64,000 nucleotides of DNA from Undaria pinnatifida (lineage: Eukaryota > Sar > Phaeophyceae > Laminariales > Alariaceae): NCBI GenBank assembly GCA_012845835.1, contig JABAKD010000016.1, positions 20,751,196-20,815,195 on the forward strand, in the 5' to 3' direction. Below, in pieces: positions 1 to 9,639 of this stretch; position 1 is the stretch's first letter; every line of letters starts with the position of its first letter. The position numbers and the translations under genes are program-made. A model generated the notes under the pieces. That model ran no database searches. It worked only from the letters and a program-made list of their open reading frames with translations, and was not told the DNA's origin.

Positions 1-937
1 TCCAAAAAAGATACAGCAGTACGAAGTTCCTCCTGATGCTGCTGCTGGTTGCTGGCTTGCACTACAAGTAGTCGCCTTGATGATAAGAGTCTCCTTTAAC
101 AGACAGCTACTCTACCGCCGGGAGTGCTCTTGATAACGCTTGTCGCTTGGGGTTTGACGAGTCCTTACTGAGAAGTCACGCCTTTGGCCCGCACTCTCAA
201 TGAGGTGCGTTGGGCAGTTTTGGTCAGTCTATCACAATGATCACACGTGAAGCCTATGGCCCGCACTCAACGAGAGGTGCGTTGGGCTCGAATTTTGGTC
301 GGTCTATCACGATGATCATACGTGAAGTCCTTGAACTAGAGGTCAGAGCTCTATTAACAGACAGTAGCTTGTACCGTCGAGAGTTGCCTCTGTACCGCTG
401 TTGCTCAGAACGACCCGCTTATTTGGAGTCGAGGCACCGTACAGCAGTTAGTTGTATACTCGAGTATATCGAGGTTTTGTTTTGGGGTCCTTGACGATGC
501 AAAGATGGGTCCCGTGCGCGTGGATGGTTGATTTGGTACAACCTGTGATGTGGTGGCGTTCTATACCTCTGGGTACCTCGATCACAGCTCTGGCATCAAT
601 TGCTCTAATTGAGTGCGTAGGGTCCTCTAGATATGCTCACTCACTCACCGCGCGTTTCCAACGAAGTACTCTCGTAGTAGTCCTCCGCCTGATACTTCTC
701 GTCGTACTCGTAGAGATGTAGAAGCTCCCGTAAGCAGCAGTAGATTTCTTGATCAGCCGTCCTCAAGTGATGATGATGATCGTGAATCCGTGCCTTAGCT
801 CTCCTCGTTTACGCGTGCGAGGCTCATAACCTGTTGATTATTAGATGAAGCTCTCGAGGCTATAATCTATTGATAGCTGCTTGATGCGTTGACGCGAGAC
901 AAGGCTGATAACCTGTTGATTATAACCTATTGAACTT
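1..937. other. Unassigned DNA, no gene recognised
   Basis: Apart from the short tandem duplication at 175-330, I see no recognisable gene, RNA or element. Short open frames at 210-494 and 452-721 overlap in different frames, have no recognisable motif, and the first lies partly in the tandem duplication. I treat them as chance. Confidence 0.5.
175..330. repeat. Two-copy tandem duplication, period about 72-75 bp
   Basis: The stretch GGCCCGCACTC ... GGTGCGTTGGGC ... TCTATCAC ... GATCA ... ACGTGAAG occurs twice. The first unit begins at about 180 and the second at about 252. The units differ by a few substitutions and a 3-bp length change. Nothing suggests a function. Confidence 0.8.
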
Positions 938-1690
938 AGATGGCATGTGGCATGTATCAGCTCTCTTGGCTGGTGTACGCTCGTAGGCTCGCTTTCGGAT
1001 GACCCGATGAAGACACAGCCTATATATATGATGTGAGGCAAACGAAGGCCACGGTTAGGTGAGCCTGTAAGAGCAGAGAGCTCGAGCAGAGAAGACGTTG
1101 TTCGGTGACCCCAGGCCGATATGTTGATTGATGATTTAGTTGCTCAGCAGATGAGAGCTGATGGTGAGCAAAGAGGAGTGATCGAGGTGGGCCTGATTTT
1201 ATCACCTGATCGAGACGGCACAACGCCTTATTCTACGGACCGATGTACTCTACGGGTAGTTGTCTGATCCACCTACAGCAACGTTTCCTGAGGCTTGCTC
1301 GTGGTCCACCGTACCTATGGCAACGTTCCCTGAGGTTTGCTTCTGGGAGCTTAGCTACGTCAACGTCCCAACAGTAGTCAACCTGAAATCATATTCCGCG
1401 AATGTTGCCACCAGGTACTTATTCCGCCGCATTTATTTGATTACACCGCACTACTCGTACGTACTACATGTACCAGCTTTTGGATATGACTAACCAGCAA
1501 GCTGCTGTGCATCATGTATCCAAGATATTGCTGCTGAGACTTGTGCTTGCTACGAGCTGCATCGATAAACGACAACACTCAGACTTGTTAAAACTGTCTG
1601 TTGTACGAACAACTCGCAATGTGCACCAGATGACTTTAAAGTGTTATCAAGTAACGACATGATGGTTACTGACGAGTAGCATCTCTAATA
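938..1690 (+). repeat. Dispersed direct repeat, copy 1 (partner 5748-6430)
   Basis: Two blocks match the partner in the same order. The first is 940-1135 (shared GGCTGGTGTACGCTCGTAGG and GAGGCAAACGAAGGCCA). The second is 1490-1690 (shared ATCATGTATCCAAGAT, GAGACTTGTGCTTGCTAC, ATCGATAAACGACAAC). The DNA between the blocks, about 350 bp here and 290 bp in the partner, does not align. No reading frame is kept between the copies, so this looks like an old non-coding repeat. The copies lie 4.8 kb apart and enclose the cysteine-rich fragment and the foldback array. Confidence 0.75.
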
Positions 1691-1985
1691 GATGACACAC
1701 AGACCCGTACATAGCCCTGCACCACGTTAGGCGCGAACAGGGTAACCTGGTCGCCCCCCCGGCTCTGGGCTGAGAAGGGCGTCGGCAGGGCGAAATTGAA
1801 CATCGACGAAAAGGCGACAGCCCTGCGCCTCAGATAGCGGCGTTTTACCCGAACCCTGACCCGGCACTGAGCAGGGGGTTCGGCAGGACAGAAATAAAAA
1901 TTATTGCAAGAACCGCCCCAAAACCCAACGAAGACCCTCAGCACACTACGAACAACCCAAAGGCAAATACTCAAAGCTACCACAT
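1690..1985 (-). repeat. Dispersed repeat, inverted relative to 20925-21245; shared short reading frame
   Basis: Read on the minus strand, this segment aligns with the plus strand at about 20925-21245. Both copies can be read as similar peptides: FSSMFNFALPTPFSAQS here and FSSSFKFDLPTAFSAQS there. In both the peptide is followed by a run starting at AACGTGGT(G/A)C. Agreement at the peptide level could be leftover coding or simply nucleotide similarity, because the copies are still fairly alike. No protein family is recognised. Confidence 0.6.
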
Positions 1986-2017
1986 CACTTGGGACTCTTG
2001 GGACTCTACGATAGTTG

Positions 2018-2560
2018 TAGCCTCCATATATTTATTTATTTATTTATTCATGTATTTATTCATGTATTTATTCATTTATTTACTTGTTTATTTATTTATG
2101 GATTTATGTATTTATTTATTTATTTATTTATTTTTCTTTATTTAGTCGTTTATTCGTTTATTTATTTATTCATTTATTTATTCATTTTATTTATTCATTT
2201 TTTTTCCATATATTCATGTATCTATGTATTTATTTTTCCATTTATATATATACATATTTATTTGTTTTCATTCATTCATTCATTTATTCATATTATATGT
2301 TATTCATTTATTTATTTATTCATTTAATCATTTAGTCATTTAATTTTGTATTTCCATATTTATTCATTCATTCATGTTTTTAATTAACTTTTTTTTTTTT
2401 TTTCATTCATTTATTATTATTCATTCATTTATTTGTTATTCATTTATTTATTTGTTTATTCATTTTTTTTAATTAACTAATTTTTTTTTTCAGTCATTCA
2501 TTCATTCATTTTATTTATTTATTCATTTATTTGTTTATTTATTCATTTATTTCATTTTCA
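2018..2560. repeat. Low-complexity TTTA/TTCA-rich microsatellite block
   Basis: About 540 bp made almost entirely of ATTT, ATTC and ATGT units with T runs. The open frames across it (Ile/Phe/Tyr/Leu-rich) are products of the repeat and are not annotated as genes. The cysteine-rich fragment starts immediately downstream. Confidence 0.95.
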
Positions 2561-2566
2561 CTATAG

Positions 2567-3118
2567 TGGCGGGTTTCGTTATACATCGGGAGTATAAAAA
2601 GCTTCAAGACGCGGCAGGGTATCGACTTTACATATCCTGGTCGCACGCTCTTCGTATCGACGCGGTGCAAGCGCCTGACTCTGCCAGTCATCGAACAGTG
2701 CTGCTGCAAGATCCACTCGCAGCAGGAGTTGTACATCCAGGCGCTCCAGACGGTTGACATGGACAACCACGGGGAGCGCGAGTGTCGGTGGTGCAGCGTG
2801 GATGACGGAAGAAAGTGGAAGGAGGCTTGGCGTCACCTGGGTTCGTTTTCTGGCGCGATCTCTTGTCCAAAGGTGGACTTGCGGGCGGATGATCCGGAGG
2901 ACGATGTCGGGTTCTGGGGCGCAAGCCGGAGTGCAGCTCGTTCGGCTGCATGCAGCGAGTGTGGGTTCGGGAAGGCTGGAGGTATTCCCTTGTGCAAGAG
3001 GTTGGAGGAGTCTGTTAAAGAGGTGGAGTGGAACGTTTTCAAAGACGTTACTACAACTTCAACCGATGGCAAGGTTAGGAAGCTCCAAAACCAGACCGAC
3101 CATGACGCTGCAAATTAA
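2567..3118 (+). pseudogene. Cysteine-rich protein fragment, probably from a mobile-element-borne gene
   Basis: One frame stays open for about 183 codons, from the stop just upstream of 2567 to 3118, without an ATG near its beginning. Cysteines and histidine come in pairs typical of metal-binding folds: a CCCK-I-H stretch, ECRWC about 30 residues later, then CSECGFG, followed by IPLCKR. After that the chain continues V-E-W-N-V-F-K-D. This spacing (CxxCG, about 6 residues, IPxC, then an aromatic-rich segment) reminds me of uncharacterised algal proteins that occur in many copies. That is memory, not a search. Codon use and composition are clearly unlike the low-complexity block before and the array after. 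It has no obvious start and ends where the foldback array begins, so it looks partial. Confidence 0.45.
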
Positions 3119-3346
3119 TCGTTTTGTGACCGCCGTGTGTGCGGTCTCCGGCACTACTTGCATTTTGCGTGGAAGAACATGAAATCTTCCATGGAAGCTT
3201 TCACCGCTTTCATGGAAGCTTCCATGGAAGCTTTCACCGCTTTCATGGAAGCTTCCATGGAAGATATGGAAGCTATGGAAGCTTCCATAGAAGCTTCCAT
3301 GCAAGCTTCCATGGAAGCAATTGAAGCGGTGGAAGCTTCCATGGAA

Positions 3347-4300
3347 GATATGGAAGAAATAAAGGCTTCCACGGACGTAAATTCCACGGGAGCTCCCACG
3401 AACGCTTCCACGAAAGCTTCCATGAAAGTAACTTCCACGAAAGCTTCCATGGAAGCTTTCATGGGAGATATGGGAGCTTTCGCGGAAGTTATGGAAGCTT
3501 AATGGAAGTGACTTTCACGGAAGCTTTCATTGAAGCATCCGTGGAAGTTTTCATGGAAGATATGGAAGAACTGAAAGCTTCCACCGACGTAACTTCCACG
3601 GCAGCTTCCACGAAAGTTTCCACGAAAGCTTCCATGAAAGTAACTTCAACGGGAGCCTCCATGGAAGATTTCATGGAAGTGATGGAAGCTTTCGTGGAAG
3701 TTATGTAAGCTTAACGGAAGCAACTTCCGCGGAATTCTTCATGAAAGCTTCCGTAGAAGCTTCCATAGAAGATATGGAAGAACTGAAAGCTTCCACGGAA
3801 GTAACTTCCACGGGAGCTTCCACGAAAGCTTCCACGAAAGCTTCCATGGAAGTAACTTCCACGAAATCTTCCATGAAATATTTCGTGGAAGTAATGGAAG
3901 CTTTCGTGGAAGTGATGGAAGCTTGCATGGAAGTAACGTCTTTGGAAGTCTTCATGGAAGCTTCCGTGGAAGCTTCCATACAAGATATGGAATATTTGAA
4001 AGCTTCCACGGAAGAAACTTTCACGGGAGCTTCCACGAAAGCTTCCACGAAAGCTTCCATGGAAGTAACTTCCACGAAATCTTCCACCTTTCGTGGAAGT
4101 ACTGGAAGCTTTCGTGAAAGTTTTGGAAGCTTGCATGGAAGTAACGTCCTCGGAAGTCTTCATAGAAGCTTCCGTGGAAGCCTTCATGAAATATATGGAA
4201 GTTATGAAAGCTTCCACGAAAGTAACCTCACGGAAGCTTTCACGGGAGCTTCCGTAAGCTTCCGTGGAAGCTTCCATGGAAGATATGGAAGATATGAAAG
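3347..4300. repeat. Higher-order repeat of about 212 bp inside the array
   Basis: A marker containing GATATGGAAGAACTGAAAGC recurs at 3347, 3559, 3771, 3984, 4192 and 4282. The first four spacings are 212, 212, 213 and 208 bp; the last is 90 bp, next to the telomere-like tract. The left arm therefore grew by duplication of blocks of about 212 bp and not only by slippage of the short unit. Confidence 0.8.
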
Positions 4301-4428
4301 TTTCCGTGGAAGAAAATTCCACGGGAGCTTCCACGAAATCATCCACGAAAGCTTCCATGGAAGTAATGGAAGCGTTGGCGGAAGTAATGGAAGCTTCCAT
4401 GGAAGTGGAAGTTACTTCCATGGAAGCG

Positions 4429-4476
4429 TAGGGTTAGAGTGAGGTTTAGGGTTAGGGTTAGGGTTAGGTTTAGGTT
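4429..4476 (+). repeat. Interstitial telomere-like tract (TTAGGG/TTTAGGG type)
   Basis: About 48 bp of G-rich units, including three consecutive GTTAGG copies and two TTTAGG variants, at the strand switch of the foldback array. It is too short and internal to be a chromosome end. It could be a fossil of telomere-like repair synthesis or just the spacer of the foldback element. Confidence 0.75.
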
Positions 4477-4978
4477 GCTTCCGTGGAACCTTCCGTGAAA
4501 GCTTTCATGGAAGCTTCTGTGGAAGTTGCTTCCATGGAAGCTTCCGTGGAAGATTTTCATGGAAGCTTCCGTGAAAATTGCTTCCGTGGAAGCTTTGCGT
4601 GGAAGTTGCTTCCGCGGAAGCTTTCGTGGAAGCTTCCGTGGAAGTTGCTTCCGTGTGAGCTTCCGTGGAAGCTTTCATGGAATTTCCGTGGAAGTTGCTT
4701 CCGTGGAAGCTTCCTTGGAAGCTTTCATGGAAGCTTCCGTGGAAGTTGTTTCCGTGAAAGCTTCCGTGGAAGCTCTCGTGGAAGCTTTCGTGGAAGCTTT
4801 TATGGAAGCTTCCGTGGAAGCTTTCATGGAAGCTTCCACGCTTCCATGGCAGCTTCCATTACTTCCATGAAAGCTTCCATGGAAGCTATGGGAGCTTCCG
4901 TGGAAGTCGTGGAAGCTTCCACGGAATTTTCACGAGCTTCCACAAAAAATGCAGATAGTGCAGGTGGCCCCGTGTGTG

Positions 4979-5747
4979 AGGGCACCATAATTCTCACCCT
5001 CTTCCAACAACTGCGCTTTGTTGTCAATAGTCAGCCTCACTAGATATAAGAGCTCTGTCAGGTACGTGTTTTCTCTTCGTCACGCTGGCAGAAGAGTCGC
5101 CAACTTCTTGCTGGGCGAGCTTGCTCATCGCGTTGGCCGAGTTATCCGCTCTCCCTCTTGACGGCCGCCCCGCTCAGCGCAGTGGGCAGATTCGATCCAT
5201 TTCGCTGCAGCTTTTTGCTGTATCCCCCACACGCCGTACCACGTACCTCCTCCGCGCTATGCGCCCGATACGTGATTGGGGACGATACTTTCCCGGCCAT
5301 CATTTTTGAGATGGCACATCCATCGCGCGCATCGCACAACGTAGAGGGCACCGAGAGGTGTCTGCTGTTGTTGTAGAGGAGTTGCCGTATCAATGGGCTT
5401 GTCGCTGTGGTGCCAGCCTTGTACTTTACGATCGTACCAAGCACTGGAGTACTGCTGTAGTACATATTGTACGAGGAGCAGTCATGTGCCGTACAAGGAG
5501 ATTCGCTTTAAAAAGGGCTTAAAGTCGTGTCAAGGCGATTCAGATCGCCTTAATGCCATTCATGCCCTGCGGACGAGCTTTTGGCCAGCCCAGTCACTGC
5601 CAAGAGGTGGGATGGCCATTTGCCCCCGGTTCAATCTTACGGAGTACATATTTCTGGGCGTGATTTTTATACACGATGTTCATCATGAACCAACCCACAC
5701 ACTGAGCACCGGCCTTTTCTTATGACAATATCTCATTATATGTAATG
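4979..5747. other. Unassigned DNA between array and repeat copy 2
   Basis: Mixed-composition DNA with several overlapping open frames of 60-110 codons (for example 5393-5725 plus and 5142-5465 minus). None has a recognisable motif, and they compete for the same DNA. I cannot support a gene here. Confidence 0.4.
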
Positions 5748-6430
5748 AGATGGCATGCGGCGTTTATCAACTTTCTTGGCTGGTGTACGCTCGTAGGCTC
5801 GCTTTTTTGACCCGATGGAGACTTAGCCTACATATCATTTGAGGCAAACGAAGGCCAAGGTTTGGTGAGCCTTTAAGAGGAGAGCTCCAAATTCAGAAAG
5901 AAGAGAAGACAGATGATGGTCGGCGACTCCAAGCCGATATGTTGAATTTTATTCATTTGTTTAGCCCTCAGTATCCGGTACGAGTACAAAACAAAAAACA
6001 AGCTATTACCCCCATAATAGAAGCAAAAGACCCTAATACGAGATCGTACAGCCTTGTTGTTCACCAACCCGTATGTCAGGGTATGTGATCATGACCCTAC
6101 GTAGCCTTTCTTCTCACTTCAGGAACATTTCATATCTTAAATGCTTGCTACCGGTTCCAAGGATACAGAAGAAGACTGTTCTTCTCAACGTGTACGAATA
6201 CGTACTGAATGTACAAGGCATCCGGATATGATTAGACTAGCCTGTAAGCTGCTGTGTGTATCATGTATCCAAGATTTCACCGTTGAGACTTGTGCTTGCT
6301 ACCCGTACGTACGGCTGTATCGATAAACGACAACTAGCAGACTGAAAACTGCCTGTTGTACTTTCAACTGGAAATGTATACCAGATGGCCATCAAGTGCC
6401 GACATGATGATTAGACAAGTAGCACCTCAA
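5748..6430 (+). repeat. Dispersed direct repeat, copy 2 (partner 938-1690)
   Basis: Aligns with copy 1 in two blocks, 5750-5945 and 6238-6430, same order and orientation. Many substitutions and small gaps separate the two, so the duplication is not recent. The central part differs completely. Confidence 0.75.
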
Positions 6431-7920
6431 CCAATTCTACTTATTTACCGTATTTTTTCCCGAGTGATTTGACCAAGTTATCCCTGAAAGTATGGATAAA
6501 AAAAAAGGAAAGAAGACCAGCATTTTTGTCTAAAAATGGAAAAAGAAACAAAGGCGGCTTTCAGTTTTTTTGCAAGTGTGGTAAGAAAAACACGAGGTTT
6601 AATACCCGATTGCAAACCATAAAATTTATCGGGGCATCCCAGAAATGCCATTTTTTCCCATTTTTTTGGTCGAAAAAACTTGACTTATGTATGTCTCGTC
6701 AAAACATTATGTTTTTGACAATATCTCTTGATGGATGGCGAATTGGGCAATGAAACCGATATCAGTGTTCTTCTGTGAAGTCCCATGCGCTGTCTCCGAC
6801 AAGTGTCACCTTGGTCGGGAACCACGATTTTAATGCGAATTTAGTATGGAAGAGTTGGGTGCTTTCGAGTTTTCGCGGATAGTATATCTCGGCGAGATGG
6901 AGACGGAAACAAGAAATAAGCAAAACCTTACTCGTAGCAATCTTCATTTGCTTTTTTGTGGTGCATGTGCAACTGTTTGCAATGTTTATGTTTGTGTCAG
7001 GGTCCGCGGCTCAAATTCCAAGTCTTCACTCACTCGTAAAAGCGGTGGCGGTACGAGAGCTTTCGAGAAAAAATTGTCCGTTTTGTGCCTGGCCGAGCAC
7101 GCAGTGTCTTACTACAAAATTAATTATCATAACGGGACCACGAAACTCGACGTACACGTACATATCTTGTGTGTGTAGCGGTGTTTTGATTTTCACATTC
7201 TTTTTAATGACCGTCATTTCCACCCCCGTCGATATGCAGCATCGATCGTGCCCGTGCATGCCAGAGGGAGGGAAATGCTTTCCACTTTCTACAGCCTATT
7301 GTAAGCCTATTATAAGTATCCCGGAAACACGCACTATCTCAAACATACTGTTAACACACTAATAACAGTATTACCAGTAGTAGTAATGATAGTATAGTGT
7401 GGAATCGTTAATTACGCATCAGTTACAGGATGTTGTGTGTTGTCTTCACATTCAATCGATATATTTTTACACAACATCAGTACATCCATAGTCCGTGCTG
7501 ATGAATAGTAACAGACTGTGAAACAGCACATAACAAACAGGTACTCCGCACGACTAAATGCACCGGAACAAGTGAAGCACAAGTGAAGCACCGGCAATTT
7601 ACCGTCGTCGTGTTACGTCGAAGTCTTCCATCACAGGATCCATTTCAAGCTACACCACCAGTTGCTGTTGGATAGCGTCAAAACATATCAAAAAGCTCAC
7701 TCACCTTTCTTTGTCAACCAGTCACGCCGATGCTGCCGCCGAAGATGGTTTGCTCGCGCAAGCGGGCGCTCTAAGCGTCGACGTAGGGTATCGAAGGGTC
7801 GTTCAAGTTCCGACCACCAGGAAACCCAAACCTATTAGGTGTACCCGGGTATGTACGCTACTACAACCCATTCCTTTCCCCTTCTTATCCTTATGAAGGG
7901 AGTCTTGCATGGTGGGTAGG
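6431..7920. other. Unassigned AT-rich to mixed DNA
   Basis: Contains A/T runs around 6480-6700 and several short open frames (6469-6753, 6958-7362, 7026-7259 minus) with no recognised domain. I see no RNA gene or element ends here. Confidence 0.4.
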
Positions 7921-7993
7921 TGACGAGCCTGTTTTATTTGGCCCTCCCAGTCTTCCTTCTTCTACTTGTTTCTTTTTTCCGGGGTATTTTTTC

Positions 7994-8842
7994 CCTTTCT
8001 TTCCCCCTTGCATGTCCATTTTGGCTCATGCTCGGGGTATGTTTCTATCTCCCGTGCTTTGGCTCCCCTTTTTATTTATTTATTTATTTATTTTGTCTTG
8101 GTTTCTTTCGTTGTTTCTCTCTTTTACAAGGTATTTTGGTTTAATGAGAAGAACACAAAGGGGGGAGGGGGGGAAACAGGAGGAGTAGAAGGAAAGCCGT
8201 CCAAGGGAATGGGGGCAGGGGGGGCAACAGGAGGAATAGAAGGGAGACCGCGGTGGACGAAGGCAGGAAGGAGATGGCAGACAGGGTAGCAAGGTACCAG
8301 GCCGACTAGTAGGTACATAGCACTTTTCGTCTTTCTCTGGGGTATTTTTTTCCCCTTTGTTCCCTCCTTGCGTGTCCAGGTTTTTGGCTCGTGTTCGGAT
8401 TATCTTATTTTGGTTTTACTTTACTTTATTTTATTTCATTTTATTATGTTTCTTTTCCGAGCTTTGGCTCTCCTTTGCGGTTGGGTTGTTTCTTCGATTT
8501 CCCCTTCATTTTGTTTGTTTCATTTTTTGTTTTATTTTTATCTTTGTTTTTATTTGTTTTCTTATTTTGTTTTTGTTTTTTGTTTTTGTTTTTGTTTTTG
8601 TTTATTTCGTATTTCTCTCTTCCAATGTATTTCTGTTGCTGACGTATGTATGTTGTGCCTGTCGTACCCAGTACTAGGGCATGACATTGCGTTGTCGAAT
8701 GCATTACGATGCATTATCTCTGTGTCGTAGCTTGTGACCACAGAGCTGATCTCTCTAGGGTGAAGAATCAGTACGGACACTGGGTGTGCTGGATGTCGAC
8801 GAGTAGAAGAACGGTTTAATGTGAAGAACACACACACACACA
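7994..8842 (+). mobile_element. Retroposon-like repeat, copy A, with (CA)n 3' tail
   Basis: Longest of three near-identical copies (others 26113-26833 and 33207-34059). All three share one 3' end, GAACGGTTTAATGTGAAGAA followed by (CA)n, while their 5' ends differ: this copy reaches at least 7994 (perhaps about 7925), copy C starts at 33207 and copy B at 26113. A fixed 3' end with a simple-repeat tail and ragged 5' ends is the signature of target-primed reverse transcription by LINEs or SINEs. The body is pyrimidine-rich, with TTTA and TTTTTG runs. It has an internal duplication: 7975-8150 and 8330-8500 both carry GGGGTATTTTTTCCC ... GCTTTGGCTC, and the 3' motif recurs inside as GGTTTAATGAGAAGAACACA at about 8139. 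No reverse transcriptase is encoded, so movement would need a partner. No clear target-site duplication was seen. Confidence 0.7.
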
Positions 8843-8849
8843 TGGGGAT

Positions 8850-9430
8850 TGTTTATAATGCTTTTCATGTATTTTTTCTTTTTTTTTGTCCTCTTCTTTT
8901 GTCCCGTATTTCTCTTGTGATTATGAACCCGGCTCGTTTTGTTGTGTTTTTCGTACCCTGAACGCTAGCACTTCAGATGCTTTACCGTGATGGATTGCGA
9001 CTGTTTGGTTAACTCTGTTCCACAATTGTACTGATGACGTCTTCGGGTAGAAACAACGGTTTAGTATGAAGTCAATACACAACACACACCAGTGTGTGAC
9101 CACATAATTTGTATCTGTCCACGATGAAAAATCAGCACGGACTTGAGGTTTACTGATGATGTCGTTGGGTAGAAAGAACGGCTTAATGTGAACACAACAC
9201 ATGTTTTTTCTGGAGTTCCGCCTTGAACAAACGTGAAAACGAAATACTTTCTTCGCACCTCTTGATTGAGGTGTGAGTGACGACATAAGACAGTAGACCT
9301 ACAAGGCAGCGGCACGGACGCTGGTTGTCGTGCGGGATGTGGACCAGGTGACGGTGATGCTGACGACGTGGATGTCTGAAAAGGCCAATCATGTGAAATA
9401 CACGCACACACACATATATATATATATAAA
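8850..9430 (+). repeat. Three more diverged 3' ends of the same retroposon family
   Basis: After copy A the 3'-terminal motif (GTGACCACA, then GATGAAAAATCAGCACGGAC, then GTAGAA(A)GAACGG(C/T)TTAATGTGAA and CA-rich tail) recurs three times in diverged form. The ends are near 9085, 9203 and 9425, the last running into CACACA then a TA repeat. They could be separate 5'-truncated insertions or tandem growth of the 3' part. Confidence 0.6.
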
Positions 9431-9639
9431 CGAGCGTAGTCTAGTATAAAAAAGTTGTAGTTGTACGCTATTGGTGCTCCCCGTTATACCTTATCCCAGG
9501 AACGTACATGATCCATACGCATGCCACGCGCGTAGAAATCGCATAGGCATATTAGGAACGACCGGGCGTTCGATATAAGTCTGGGTCTGGGCATCATCAT
9601 CCCGAAATCTGTGGGCCTTCCAATGGCCGTCGAAAGTTA

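Larger units (their letters stand above)
3142..4969. mobile_element. Foldback-type element made of palindromic GGAAGCTTCC repeats
   Basis: About 1.8 kb of short units, each close to GGAAGCTTCCATGGAAGC, with HindIII-type AAGCTT every 10-20 bp. Left of 4429 the variable positions read mainly TTCCACGAAAGC; right of 4476 they read TTCCGTGGAAGC. The array therefore switches strand around the telomere-like tract and can fold back. The outer ends are imperfect inverted repeats of 33 bp (3143-3175 and 4937-4969, 26 of 33 positions matching, sharing TTGCATTTT/CTGCATTTT and GTGGAAG). The 9-bp direct repeat CCGTGTGTG flanks both (3133-3141 and 4970-4978). Inverted arms built of short tandem repeats with a 9-bp flanking duplication are the known layout of Drosophila FB foldback elements, and MULEs also make 9-bp duplications. 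Because the unit is its own reverse complement, both strands give long open frames (Glu-Ala-Ser-Met), which I do not annotate as genes. Confidence 0.6.

Noticed and set aside
1989-2335. Long Phe/Ile/Tyr/Leu-rich open frames
   Set aside because: They come from TTTA/TTCA low-complexity repeats; composition alone explains the lack of stops.
4429-4476. True chromosome end
   Set aside because: Only about 48 bp, internal, with the repeat array continuing on the other side.
3137-4870. Open frames on both strands in the GGAAGC array (Glu-Ala-Ser-Met repeats)
   Set aside because: The palindromic unit has no stop in several frames, so openness on both strands is expected without coding.
3181-4945. 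Possible CRISPR array
   Set aside because: The units are abutting short palindromes with no unique spacers, in a eukaryotic context with no cas genes.
938-6430. Terminal repeat pair of one large element (938-1690 and 5748-6430)
   Set aside because: Only two blocks match, the middle parts differ, no flanking duplication is seen, and nothing element-like links the inside to these repeats.
8357-8730. Membrane-protein-like Phe/Leu-rich frames in retroposon copies A-C
   Set aside because: They follow from the TTTT/TTTTG-rich body, overlap in three frames, and shift with repeat-unit changes between copies.
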